Positions 24,701-35,917 of a stretch of DNA of 64,000 nt are shown here, one piece after another; within the stretch, counting starts at the first letter, position 1; every line of letters starts with the position of its first letter. Under the pieces are notes generated by a model. The model searched no databases and was not told where the DNA came from. It saw only the letters and a list, made by a program, of their open reading frames with translations. Both the position numbers and the translations under genes were made by a program. Source of the stretch: Craspedostauros australis (Eukaryota; Bacillariophyta; Bacillariophyceae; Mastogloiales; Achnanthaceae); the NCBI GenBank assembly GCA_026770025.1, contig JAMXDE010000075.1, positions 1 to 64,000 on the forward strand, given 5' to 3'.

Positions 24701-27337
24701 ATGTTCAACACCAAGGCAGCATTCGTGGCTTTCCTCGCCCTCGCCAATATGGCAACGACCAACGCCGTGCTCCGAGGCAGCAGGACTCTCTTGGATCCAT
24801 CCGAAGAACTTCACGGCATGATGAAGAAGACCCGCATCCTCAAGGGTGGCGTCGACGCCGCGAAGGCAGCCAAAAGCAACAAGGGTTTCAACGAGGTACC
24901 TGCTATCAACGACCCAGATGACATGGAAACCTCTGCGCCAACCGCATTACCGACTGTGCCACCAACCGCCGCTCCGACGACCACCGACTCCACCGGTCCC
25001 CCTACCTCATCTCCCACAGATGAAGTGACCGGACCGCCAACGGGTCCTCCAACTGAGATGCCCTCAATGCCGCATGTCACCCAACCAACCTCTTCGCCGA
25101 CTTCGCAGCCGACTTCGCAGCCAACCTCCCAGCCAACTCCTCTGCGCGCCTCCATGCCATCGGTTGCTCCAGCCCCCTTCGATTCCACCATCTCCGTTGT
25201 CTGCAAGCCGGATGGCACTACCTATCTCACAACAGAAGAGCAAAGCGCCAAAACCATCATATGCAACTCCGCCAAGCCATCCTGCCGTGAGGCCGTGGCC
25301 GCCGTCAAGGGATCTATGGCATTGCAGAACTTCTTCGCATGCGCAGGAGATCTCGGCGAAGGGGCGGCGCGCAAGCTATTCAGCAAGTACGCGTCAGATG
25401 ACGTGCTCGCTGAGCAATTGACGCTCATTGCTGCCACCAAGACTGTGCTCGTCACGGAGCGACCGGGTGCGATGAAAGCGGCCTGCATGGACATCGCCAC
25501 AATGCAGTCACCTTCCGTCGCCAATCCATGCTGCCAAGGATCCTCGGGATGCACCTCCGTCACTGGTTCTGCATCCGACTTTCCACCATTCATGACCGTC
25601 GCCATCACAGCATGTGTCGGCGACAGCGCATGCAAGGACATGGGACCCAATGCTCTCATCATGGACTCTTCTTGCAATGGCGCGAGCGCATGCGAGTTGA
25701 TGAACGAAAACGAAATCAACCCATCCATCACAGGAGTCACCTTCGTTGGTGAGATGGCATGCACCAGCCCTAGATCTTGCGAGGGAGTGGGGCGTCGCTC
25801 TCATGGCGATGTGATCATCCAGACCGGTGCATGCATTGGATCAGAAGCATGCAATGCAGCTGGACGCCGAGTTGTGCAGAAGGCACCATCATTTCGCTTC
25901 CGCAGCCACATCAACATCGGATCGAATGCCTGCGTTGGCAGCAACGCCTGCAAGGACGCCCACTCGACGGTGAATCATGGCACTGCGGGAAAGACTGGAG
26001 GAAGCTTGACAATTGGGGATGGTGGTTGTCCCGCTGACCGCTCCTGCGAGAAGATGGGCTTCAACGATCTGATGAAAACAGACATCATTGTTCCTGCTGG
26101 TGAATGTGCTGACGCTCTCAGCTGCAGGGGATGCATGACGAAGAAGGAGTGCAGCTATGATGAAGTCTACTTCATCAGTGATGCTGGTGCGGCCTGTCCA
26201 CATGGCGGAAGCGGAAGCAATTACAATCCCACCGGTGATAAGATGGAAGATTACTGCGTTGCCAAGGACACCTTGCCCACAGATTGTCCAACTTTCTTTC
26301 CAACGCCTATTCCCACCATCTCTCAAGATCCCTCAGACTCACCGTCTGAGATGCCCTCAAAGACTCCCTCTGCCATCCCATCGGATATCCCGAGCTCATC
26401 GCCGTCAGAGGGTCCGTCACGAATTCCGTCAAATGGACCATCTGAGACACCGTCCAATCCACCATCCAATCCACCGTCCGAGATGCCGTCCAATCCACCA
26501 TCCATCCCACCGTCCGATACACCGTCCGAGATGCCGTCCAATCCACCATCCAGGTCACCATCCAACCCACCGTCCGAGATACCGTCCAGTCTACCATCCA
26601 GCCCACCATCCGATTCACCGTCCAGTCTACCATCCAGGTCACCATCCAATCCACCATCCGAGATACCGTCCAATCCACCATCCAGTCTACCATCCATCCC
26701 ACCATCCAGGTCACCATCCAATCCACCATCCGAGATACCGTCCAAGCCACCATCCATCTCACCATCCAGGTCACCATCCAATTCTCCGTCTGGCGTACCA
26801 TCATCAATGCCAACAACCCTACCTGCACTGAAGGTTGGCTGTCTTGCAACTCCTGGAGATGCGGATTCAACGTTCCATGAAGTTCCTGGAATGGTCACAT
26901 GTCCGACTATTCAAGGTCCGTGCGCAGACTTTGTTGCTGCAGTTGAGGCCTTGGATCCAAAAGCAAGCCTCATGCTCAGGAGCATCTTCGGGTGCAATGG
27001 TGGTCCCTCTCCTGGGACTACTGATCTCGAGTCTGCTCAGGACGGCTTCATCGAAATCGCGAGTAACTCATTTTTTTCTGCTATAGCGTTGGCAACAGTG
27101 GCCAACGGTGGGCTCCTGTTCTCAGGCAGCGCAAGTGAGGTGAGAGAAGCATGCAATGATAGATGCTGCACATATCCAGGTTATTGTACGACCTCACCAA
27201 GCGATGGTTTGATATTTGTGACCGAAGGGGCCTGCAATGCCAGGCAGTCAGGTTGTTCCAATGCCAACCCATCCTCCATCCATTTTTCATCTGAAGTATT
27301 CCAGCTTGCCATGAAAAACTTAAACGAAGTGAGGTAA
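24701..27337 (+). CDS. Gene A, copy 3: secreted PSS-repeat, Cys-rich protein (878 aa)
   Basis: Predicted protein identical to the copies at 7271 and 15986. It lies in the last unit, where the downstream gene B copy is clearly diverged and broken, so sequence identity falls away just after this gene. The first downstream difference noticed is CCGTTC for CTGTTC near 27480. Confidence 0.88.
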   Translation: MFNTKAAFVAFLALANMATTNAVLRGSRTLLDPSEELHGMMKKTRILKGGVDAAKAAKSNKGFNEVPAINDPDDMETSAPTALPTVPPTAAPTTTDSTGPPTSSPTDEVTGPPTGPPTEMPSMPHVTQPTSSPTSQPTSQPTSQPTPLRASMPSVAPAPFDSTISVVCKPDGTTYLTTEEQSAKTIICNSAKPSCREAVAAVKGSMALQNFFACAGDLGEGAARKLFSKYASDDVLAEQLTLIAATKTVLVTERPGAMKAACMDIATMQSPSVANPCCQGSSGCTSVTGSASDFPPFMTVAITACVGDSACKDMGPNALIMDSSCNGASACELMNENEINPSITGVTFVGEMACTSPRSCEGVGRRSHGDVIIQTGACIGSEACNAAGRRVVQKAPSFRFRSHINIGSNACVGSNACKDAHSTVNHGTAGKTGGSLTIGDGGCPADRSCEKMGFNDLMKTDIIVPAGECADALSCRGCMTKKECSYDEVYFISDAGAACPHGGSGSNYNPTGDKMEDYCVAKDTLPTDCPTFFPTPIPTISQDPSDSPSEMPSKTPSAIPSDIPSSSPSEGPSRIPSNGPSETPSNPPSNPPSEMPSNPPSIPPSDTPSEMPSNPPSRSPSNPPSEIPSSLPSSPPSDSPSSLPSRSPSNPPSEIPSNPPSSLPSIPPSRSPSNPPSEIPSKPPSISPSRSPSNSPSGVPSSMPTTLPALKVGCLATPGDADSTFHEVPGMVTCPTIQGPCADFVAAVEALDPKASLMLRSIFGCNGGPSPGTTDLESAQDGFIEIASNSFFSAIALATVANGGLLFSGSASEVREACNDRCCTYPGYCTTSPSDGLIFVTEGACNARQSGCSNANPSSIHFSSEVFQLAMKNLNEVR

Positions 27338-28258
27338 ATCTACTCAGAATACGCACAACTTCATTTGTCGTACAATCTCGTTACTCGTTCATGTCGACTT
27401 TCCCCGATCGTCCTCGGTAAGGGCCAGCTCGTTGATTCTCGTGGACAGTGTCGGACGTACGAATACTGGTATGTTGTCCCGTTCAACGCTGACTCGCTTG
27501 CCTGTTGTACAAAGTAGAGCATGGTTGGCTTGAGCTACTCTCGGTGTATTGCGGTTGTTGCGACTAAAGCTGCTTCTCAACCGCTTCTCCCTCCATTCAG
27601 TGCATAGGATGAGATGGCATCACCGTCCATGGTGTGCTTCTCACCCATGGCGTGCTTCTCGCCCGTGGCGCAGCATCTTTGGACCTGGAGGGTGTTGTTC
27701 AGATCCTGTGCTCCTTCTCTTTCACCTTTCGCGTCCTGGACGGAACGTCATTTGCGTGCGGTTGGACAAAACAAGAAAATCGAAGCACGGTCAGAAGGGG
27801 GTTGTGAGCGACATCGCCGTCCTATCGCTGCTATCGTCGTCGCTGCCGTCCAATCTACTGGCGGTTGGACCGTATTCGCCATGCACCATTTGCCATTTGT
27901 TCCATTCACTTGTATGGTATGACGATTGAGCAATGCGACGGGATGGGGATGGGGATGGGGTTGATCCTTTGATGCTGCACAAGCAGGACGGAGCCCGATC
28001 TGCTTCCACCTGTTGGGTAAGGCATGGACAATCGCATGACAAGCGCAAGCGGAGAGGATCCGTAGACGGCAATAACGACCACGACGACGACCACGACGAC
28101 GAGAAAAGCAACAGTGATGACACCGGTGCCGTCGAATAGGTCGGCAACCTTTTGGACCAATGCGATCGTCTTTACCACGACCTACTTTCCTGTATTGCGG
28201 TCAAGCTGGTGCGTGTGGCTGCAAAGAGATGCGAATCTAAACGATACAAATCTGAAGG
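27338..28258. other. Convergent A/B intergenic region, fourth copy
   Basis: Equivalent to 1148-2092 with point differences and a 12-bp repeat shortened to two units (28077-28100). The G-run motif is kept at 27940-27960. No gene is seen. Confidence 0.6.
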
Positions 28259-31200
28259 TTAGTTTATGTTCTCTAAGTCACCACGAAGATCATTGAAACA
28301 TCCCTCGTCTCCAATCATGTCGCAACAGATCGCAGTGTTGCAACAGACGTTGTAGCAGACGTTGCAGCAATCACACGCAATAGCTGGCAGCTCACTGCCT
28401 TGCTAAGGTAGACATTGAGCTGAGTATTCACCGATAGTCCGTTTCTGCGTTGGATCCGTTGCATTGCAAAGGATCGAATTGAGATTGCTGGTGACAGTGA
28501 CATTCACCATGGTGACGAGTTTCAGATCGAGATTTGCGGAGAGTTGATTGAGTTCAGTTGGGATGGTGCCAACGAAGCCGTTGTGGCTCAGTTGGAGCCT
28601 TCAGAGGCCGCTGAGCTTCCCAAGTTCCAAAGGAATCTCCCCAGTCATGACAGCCAATTCTGCAACGGTCTGGAGAGCTGTGGTGTTGGTGTTGGTTTTG
28701 GCGATGATTTTGAAGAATGCGAAATAGAAGGAAGAAGTTGTGCTTTGTGTAATAGAGCCCAAACGTAATGGCTGTTGTCTTGTTGGCTGTTGATAGCTGT
28801 GGGCAGAGGCTTGATTGGCAAGCGGGTCCGAACATGAGTCTTCAGGATCACAAGTAGTCAATTGAGAATACGAATGATGGGTGAAGAAATGTGCGGATTA
28901 TGAGATTTGTGCAATTATTCTTGTTGGTGTGACACCCTGTGTGGGTTGCCCTGGAAAAGGGTCATAGGGTTTGTGTAGCCCAAGTACCACAGGAGGGGGC
29001 CCTTTTGTTGGGTTGCTGTCAGAAAAGGGGCGTAGGGTTTGCGTAGCTCCAGTACCATGGGAGAGTTTCCTTCATGGAGCCGGAAGCTGGGCGAAGGTCA
29101 TCTTGCATGTACTCCCACGTGGAACCGTACTGTAGATCCAGCAGTCTTGTACCGGCATCAAGTTTTCAGTGGGGAGGGGTTCCGATGACACAGTCATTGG
29201 GACCCTTTTTCCATGGGTCCTGGATTTCAAAGAGTTTCTTCGAAGACTTGTGCCTGCTCCAAACGTGGTTATGTCCGAAACGTGGTTCAGGCCGATTCAT
29301 GGGAAAACGAGTCATGTGTTCCAGGAAATCCTTCCTTAGCCTAACTTCTAGTTTAGCTCCATTATTGTGAGTTGCAAGCTATCATACCACGCACACGAGT
29401 TCCACTCTACTATTCAATACTGAGTCAGCCGCAAGTAGAGCCTGGTAGGAATCCAGCGAATGTACATATTTTTGCAACTTACCAAGATCTAGTCGACCCA
29501 ACTTTGTGAGTTGTCCTATTTCTGATATCAACGGTCCTTTGATGCTGTTCCCGGCTATGCAACAACGAATGGATGTGCGAACAACGTGTGAGGATGCAGT
29601 CTGAGCACAAGCCAATATGTACGGGCACGTTGGATTGGATCGCTTCGTTGGCATGTGAGTGTTGTTTTCTTCCTTTCTTTCTTTCAAAGCTGTTCGTCTC
29701 CCCTGAATCACAACGCCGCGACGAATGCAAGTGCACTCACAAAATTGATATTATAATACGTCCCATATCAATGAGCACCCCGATCTCGGTCAACATCCTA
29801 TTCTTCAGTCCATTATTGACTGAAGGGTCGAAGTTCAACACACACAGAGACAGGCAGTAGAGTCATGTGGAAGTATGGTTCGCAGGTGCAATCACGATCA
29901 AGGGATGGTGGGGAGTTATGTGCAGCAAGGGTGGAGCGAATTGCCAGACGAGGGAGACGATGTGGTGAGGCAGAGTAGGCTGTTGCGCAAATCATCAAGT
30001 ATGTAGCTCTGTGCAATCAGCGCCATCATACAAACCATACATATGTGTAATCGTAAGCTGTTTTTTCACAGTATGTACCAATGGATCACTCACGTGCGTT
30101 GATTTGATCCAAGTTGGCGGCATTATCATTTGTGCAACTGATTCCCAACCAAACAAAGGTCTCCAGTCCAGTCAACCAATCCTTGTTGAAGACCCAATTT
30201 GGTCCATCGTGCTGATAGTATAGAGCGATCATGATGTACCGATGCACCGATGTACCGCTCCAGCAACTGTTGTGCGGGGAGGGTTGGAAAGTTCAGCTTG
30301 GCGGGATCATCTTGGACCAACCACCACAGTGCACGATTGTACGGCGATTGGGGTTCGGAAATCGCAGCCGCTTGGCTTTGCGTGATGTTGGGATATAGCA
30401 AGCCCACCAGAAGATCGTATCGTTCCAAAAGTAGCCGCTCTTCCTCTGTGGAGGGTGCTGATGATGGTGCCAACGATGGTGTCAACGTCGGCTGTTGAGA
30501 TGGTTGCCATGACGGAGCATCTGATTGCCTCACGGACGGCCTTCCTGATGATAGGACTGGTGCTGTCGAACGGCCAGAATCACTTTCACCTGTCAGAAGT
30601 ACAGCGATGATCACAACACCAGCAACGATGAAGACGAAAGCGATGCAACAAATCCATTGAGCCCGGCCCCGTTCCATCCCGCAAAGCGTCTTGTGGTCGT
30701 CTTGCGATTCAATGGCTTCCGCAGTCACAATCATCATTTTAGATTGTTCGGAGCCTTGTACAGCCGGAGTTTCCTCGTCGGTTGTCCTCGTTGTGACACC
30801 AGGAATTGTCGTGCTTTCGTCAAGACCATTCTCATTTCGAGCAGTTGTTGATGTTGCTGCAACGCTGAGCCGTGTGCTGCCATCGCCATGGCGCTCCAGA
30901 TCTTGTCGCTTCTCCATCATCTGTTGCCGTTGCGCTTCGAGCTGTTGAGTACGTGCCTCCAGCTCCTGTAGCCGCTCTCTGGCACGGATGGCTTCTGGCG
31001 ACATGAAGTCATCGTCTCCGACTAAATGCCCTTCGACCATCTGCGTTTGTCCCCGCTTCATGGATGGCATGTCACTACTATCGTCACCGTGAATATGAGC
31101 TGCCAAGGCGTTGTCCGATTGCGCATCATCGTTCCAAGCATCTTCGGAACTATTGTAGTCATCATCGGATCTGCCTGTGCTGTTAAACCCAGCCACGCGG

Positions 31201-31325
31201 GTAGCGTCTGGCCGATGCAAATCGAAGGAAGGTGCATTGGACGGCGATGCGGCTGCGGCTACGGCAGCAGACGTCATTGCTGGATTGTGAGGTCGGGGTG
31301 CCGTTTCTATTTCCGTTCCTGCTGC
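28259..31325 (-). pseudogene. Gene B, copy 4: 5'-truncated, interrupted and decayed LRR membrane protein
   Basis: Recognisable exons are about 31325-30094, 29819-29741, 29554-29483 and 28677-28259. Homology to other B copies stops at about 31325, inside exon 1, so the native N-terminus is lost. The open frame running up to 31481 starts in unrelated sequence. The shared frameshift triplet is present (30233-30256). In the last exon CTTCGC has become CTTAGC, giving a premature TAG at 28405-28403 before the cysteine cap. A 615-bp inverted-repeat element sits in the last intron (28750-29364). Many substitutions are visible in the coiled-coil and acidic regions. It is the most diverged copy and the right end of the array. 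Confidence 0.8.
28750..29364. mobile_element. MITE-like insertion (615 bp) with imperfect TIRs and 5-bp TSD
   Basis: Absent from the other three array units at this point. The flanks carry TTGTG on both sides (28745-28749 and 29365-29369), as for a 5-bp target-site duplication. Ends begin TAATAGAGCCCAA and, inverted, TAATGGAGCTAAA, with 10 of 13 positions equal. Inside, a roughly 50-bp GGGTTGC...GTAGGGTTTG...AGTACCA phrase occurs twice (about 28940-29060). No transposase frame is visible. It lies in the last intron of gene B copy 4. The superfamily is not assigned. Confidence 0.6.
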
Positions 31326-31625
31326 TTTCGTCCTAGTCTTTAACGCTTGCTTCAAGTATGTGAGACTCATCTTTGCGACGAACGGCACCGACATTGTGGC
31401 TGTCGAAGAGCAAACTAGAGAGTGCGAGTGTAGCACGAGTGTAGCAGGCTGCCGCAGTTGGCCAAACGTTGACTCCTCCATCGTATCCCCGTAGCTCGTA
31501 CTTGTCGCCTGTCAAGAGAGCGCAGTCCTTTGGATTGGTTGTGAGTGAATGCGGATCGGACGCTTGTGCGCAATGTGTGTGCCCGTTGTACTGATCGTCG
31601 TTGTCGGCATTGCCCGTTTGTGGCT
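31326..31625. other. Spacer between the array end and gene C
   Basis: About 300 bp after the homology break. Nothing recognisable is seen. An open frame here on the minus strand continues gene B copy 4 by chance, and another overlaps the end of gene C. Confidence 0.5.
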
Positions 31626-34600
31626 CTAGTCGTCCCAATATTCCGTCAATGGAAAGCACCCATCATCTCCCACATAGTCACAGCATTTGGTTGCGCCACA
31701 ACACATATCGCAACAGGTGCATGTCACTTTTGGTGTACCTTGCAGGCAGTCCGCCAAGTACTCGCCCCCGATTTTGGGAACGTTATTGTTCTTCGAGATG
31801 TCGCAGACGAGAGGGTCGACAGTGCCTGTAATTCCTGTGTTAGTCAGGTAGAGTTCATTGATGGACGGGAGCGTGTGTAATTCGGTGGGGAAGGTCCCGC
31901 TAAGTTGTGTGTTGAATGCTGTTTGGGAGCGTTTGGTTGTGGTGACATGATATGAAAGTGTTGTCAGGATATGCAGACCTATTCACGACTGTATGGGCAA
32001 ACGAGCTCTGCGCTACCTCCGTTTGCAGACGCTGCAGTTGCATGCGAAACAAAGCTGCACCAACTTACCGAAAGCCAAGGTTTTCAACACTTCTAACTTG
32101 CCAATCTCCGTTGGTATCTTGCCCGTGATATCGCTGTTCTCTACAAACAACACCGTCAGAGATTTCAAGAACAGCATGAATGGAAATCCTCGGGCGAAGA
32201 GAAGCAACGTGCACGAAGGCATGTGAGAAGCTGGGTGCAGTGTCCAATGCGACTGGCGCACTGGGATGTAGATCGCCATGCTTACCGAATGCTTGTTGCA
32301 CGGAAACACTTCGCAAATGGGCATTTAATACTCGACAGACCGCGACACGCAAATTGCACCGCACTTACGAATGATGAGCTTGGTGAGCTTCGTGAGTTGC
32401 CCTATTTCTGTCGGAATCTGGCCACCCAGTGGGTTGAAGGCTGTCATGAATTGCATGGGTGGGCAAAGAGAAACGAAGGAGAAGTCATGTGAGGAAAGTA
32501 GTGAGTCGCTTCGAAGACGACCTACTAGTCGCCACAGAGAATTCCTTCGGCAGCAAAGCTGCCCATTCAGAGATCCTCAGTAGCTCGGTTCAGGCATGCT
32601 TTTTTCTTTGCTTTGGTGCGATACTTACAAAAATTGATGAATTCAAGGTCTTGCAGCAGCCCCATCTCTGTGAGCATGGGATTCTTCAACCCGTTCAGCT
32701 CTACCAGTTTACATCATCAAAGCGGTACGTGAAGAATACAAATAACGCAAAAGCAGGGCGAAGAGATGGCGGCGCTGAGTCATTGATGCGTGAAAGATGT
32801 GGAGAAAGAATAGAAATCTGCACAAGTTGTCTGGCAGTCCGACGTTAGAGCTGTCGCAGCGTCATTTTCGTTGGTTCACTCAAGACTTGACGTGCAAGAG
32901 TATGGTACGTACCCATACCAATCGTGATCACTGTATTGCTTGTTGTGCTGCATTCGATGCCTTGCCAGGTGCATGCATCATCACCGGTGAGCCAACCAAA
33001 CGCGATGTTCCAATTTGATCCGTCGTGCTGATAGTAAAACATTGCCATGAAGTATCGTTCCCACAGCCACCGCACGGAGATTGTTTCAAAGTCCAACTCC
33101 GCAGGGTCCTCTGCGGCGAGCCACCGCAGTGCTTTGTTCTGTACCGTGGTGGTGGACGTCAGCGTTTCCAATTCGTCAGCTGTGGCATTTGGGTGCAGTA
33201 GCTCCATCAATCGATTAATTCGTCGATCGGCCAGTAGCTGTGAAGCTGTGGTGGGGGGCATGGAGGGTAGCTGAGTTGGAGCATTCGTTGGGCTTTGAGT
33301 TGGAGTGGCGGTGCCTGGATCATCGACAGTGGTAGATTTTGGATCAGCATTCGAACTCGAAGGGCCAAGCTGCGTTGCCACGACCACGGAGACAACAATG
33401 ATGGAAATCACGACAAGCGCGACGCTGAAAATAAACGGTCTTCGTTTGAAGCCACAGACAGTTGCATTCCCCGTTTCCTTGATCGGAGTGGCTGAATGCA
33501 GTGGCATGGGGCTCTTGCTTTCCGGCTCGGTTGCGGTTATCCTGTGAAGCGCCGACTGTGATACGTCATTGGACGCAGCATCCTCGGCGAGATCCATGTT
33601 GGCGTTGTGGGCATCTGGCTGCCGCTGCTGCGGCTGTCCTTGTTGCCGTTGAAGCAGTGTTTGGTGTTCTGCCTCCAACCGCTGAGTTCGAAGTTCCAGC
33701 TCACGAAGACGCTCCGTTTTCCGCGCGTTTCCGGCTTGTCTCCCTTCCTCCACTAGCGTGGCCTCTAATACAGGCACATCGCCGTACCCTTCAACGTGAT
33801 TGGCATCGGTTGATGATGAACTCGTTTGGTTTGTGGCTCCAACTCCACCAGTCGGGCCACCGTCATTACTCGCTTCGATGTCATCAAAGCCGGCATCGTA
33901 ACCGTCCATGCCATCAATGCCCGCGTGGGCATCCTGACTTGTCGCGCGCTGAGCATAGCCAGGCATGTGGACAGCCCCCGGACGGATGATTTCGGCTCGT
34001 GCAGCAGCATGCTGCTCACCCTCCACCCTACGAAGTGCGGGTGCACCTGTCAGAGGGAACAACTGCTCCATGCTTGCCGAGATGGAACGATCGTTCAGTT
34101 CTTCGGACGTGGCGCCATCCAACATGGGCGTTGCTTCTTTGGACGCTCCGGCCACGGGCTGTGGTAGATGCCGCTTTTGGATGCTGCGTTGATCCGCCTG
34201 TTGCGCTCGCCCAATGCCTTGCTGCGTGCCAATCTTCTTGTCTGTTGATCCGCCGGTATAATTTGTATCCGGGGGCATGTGAGGTGATCTAGATGCACGT
34301 GCTTTCTCTTGCACGGCGACATCCCGTTCTGACAGAGTGCGTGTAGCAGAGTTTTGGATGGTAGAAGTCTCTCGCGAGTCCATCTTTGCAGCTTTCTCGC
34401 TCACCTTGTGCCCATCATACCCGGAAGCATGCTCGCTGCCATGCGCTGGAAGCGGTTGCTGTTGTTTCCACATTTCTTGGCCTGTTGGGAATGGGGACGT
34501 GGTCCGATGTGCTTTCTCCCATTCCGCTGCCGTTGCTGTCGCCGCTGTGCTTGTATCGCCATCGCCAGGAAGAGACAGGATTGAGCTCGTCCTGGGTGCT

Positions 34601-34836
34601 CGCAATGCCACTTCGGCAGCTTGCGTCGCGGCGAGGATCGCAGCTTCATCCTTCGGTTCTGATCCCGAACGCAGACCATGCTGAGTCAATGGTGCCTCGT
34701 CATTGTGATTGCGGCGCGTGATCGCCTGGTCTGTGGGAGTAGAAACGGCCCGGGACTGCGTGTGCGCTGCGCGGATAAGATCCAGAGCATCGCTCGGATC
34801 AGATTCATCATTGGAGTGGTTGCTTTCTCGTTCCAT
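31626..34836 (-). CDS. Gene C: intact type II LRR membrane protein, five exons (810 aa)
   Basis: Exons are 34836-32913, 32700-32629, 32440-32369, 32140-32069 and 31918-31626, all joined in phase 1 by GT-AG introns. The three middle exons are each exactly 72 nt and encode one 24-residue LRR (for example GLKNPMLTEMGLLQDLEFIN). The protein has a long hydrophilic cytosolic N-terminus, a coiled coil rich in Gln/Glu/Arg, a membrane segment at about residues 469-491, a TQSPTNAPTQLPS stalk, an LRR N-cap with YYQHDGSNW and CTWQGIEC, four LRRs, and a CTCCDMCC/KCC C-cap ending LTEYWDD. It is paralogous to gene B but keeps the frame where B is broken. A role in surface recognition or adhesion is inferred from architecture only. 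Confidence 0.85.
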
Positions 34837-35177
34837 CGTGGCTTGGGCGACGATTGCGGTTGGTGGCTACAGTGGAGTGTGGCACTCGGAGCGCCGAGAT
34901 GGTGATGCAATAGCTGTGTTTGTCACAGCTGGAATCGTTCAAGAGCGGTTCCAAATATGATCAGCGTCTCGTGGTGGTGCTGGTGCTGATTTTGTGGATG
35001 CTGCCGTGGCCATGAGGTCTTGTGGTTGGATTGTGATTGTGATTGTGATTGCGGTTACGGTGGCGGTGATGGTGATGGTGAGGTCGCAGCCGACTCCCAC
35101 AACAACAAACACACAAGTGTGTCTGTGGACTGGCCACCGTGTCTGAGCGGTTTCCAGCACTTTCACTCACAGAAGCA
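34837..35177. other. Upstream region of gene C
   Basis: Contains a GTGATT/GGTGAT-type low-complexity stretch at about 35029-35080. No gene or clear core promoter is recognised. Confidence 0.4.
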
Positions 35178-35917
35178 GGGGCTTCCGGTAAAACGGACTA
35201 TCGGACTAACGAACAGCATCACTATTTGGTTAACGGACGATATTAGTCGTGAATGCGAAATTCTTAGTCATGATTGGAATGTCGTACTTGGCGTTTATGG
35301 TTTATGCAATCCGTGATTGAATTGTCTCTAGCCTACAGCGAAAAAAAAATGCCCTAAAATAAGGCACCTTTTGAAAAGATGCCCTATTTAGGGCACGTTT
35401 TGAAAAGGTGCCCTATTTAAGGCACGTTTTGAAAAGGTGCCCTATTTAAGGCACGTTTTGAAAAGGTGCCCTATTTTAGGGCACGTTTTGTTTCACAATA
35501 GCCCAGCCACGATGGGCACATTCCACAAAGCCATCAACGGGGAACGATGTGGACGTCACTGAATGACGAATCAGAACACTAATACTTATCGTCAACTTGG
35601 CGTGACATGCCTTTGATAATCCTCTGTCGTCGCGTTGTTGCGCGGGATTTGCTCTTGCTCTTTCTGTCGTCCAATCGGCTGCGAACAGCGACATGTGGGT
35701 GAGGGAGAAAAGGTGCCCTATTTAGGGCACGTTTTGAAAAGGTGCCCTATTTTAGGGCATCTTTTGACATCGCACAGATACGAGTCGCGAGTGGCGACGA
35801 CAATGTCTGAAGGACATGGCAATCAAGACTAATAAAATCTCATTCACGACTAACAGTGTTCGTAAGTCCGTTAAAATGCACCCGAACCACCATGTCCGGC
35901 AGTTTACCGGAAGCCCC
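35178..35917. mobile_element. Fold-back element with long imperfect terminal inverted repeats and internal 29-bp minisatellite
   Basis: GGGGCTTCCGGTAAA at 35178-35192 is repeated exactly in inverted orientation at 35903-35917. Further inward, TTAGTCGTGAATG (35243-35255) is matched by its inverse at 35841-35853, and AACGGAC and AGTC-TGATTG blocks also pair, so the inverted arms are about 110 bp with indels. Between them lie two clusters of a 29-30-bp unit (GCCCTATTTAAGGCACGTTTTG-like), five units at 35351-35490 and two at 35715-35767. The unit is itself nearly self-complementary. No coding region and no clear target duplication were found. It is probably a non-autonomous DNA element. Confidence 0.6.
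35351..35490. repeat. 29-30-bp minisatellite, five units
   Basis: Starts of the GCCCTA unit fall at 35351, 35381, 35410, 35439 and 35468. Each unit contains the short palindromes GCCCTATTTAGGGC (or a near copy) and TTTTGAAAA. Two more units lie at 35715-35767. Confidence 0.9.

Larger units (their letters stand above)
1..31325. repeat. Large tandem array, about 8.7 kb unit, three full units plus a truncated fourth
   Basis: Base 1 onward recurs at 8761, 17476 and 26191, so the unit is 8760 bp for the first copy and 8715 bp for the second and third. The 45-bp difference lies inside gene B. The fourth unit follows the same order but stops matching at about 31325, inside the first exon of its gene B, and carries a 615-bp insertion. 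Units are nearly identical over gene A and the A/B intergenic region, and differ by scattered substitutions and indels in gene B. The window begins inside gene A, so the array continues to the left. Real differences between units argue against one sequence copied by assembly, although the true copy number cannot be known from here. Confidence 0.95.

Noticed and set aside
1-31325. CRISPR array or phage-like repeat
   Set aside because: The repeats are an 8.7 kb gene-bearing unit and coding minisatellites; there are no short identical repeats with unique spacers and no cas genes.
1-31325. Pure assembly duplication
   Set aside because: Units differ by a 45-bp indel, a 615-bp insertion, repeat-length changes and many substitutions, so they are distinct copies. 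The exact copy number remains open.
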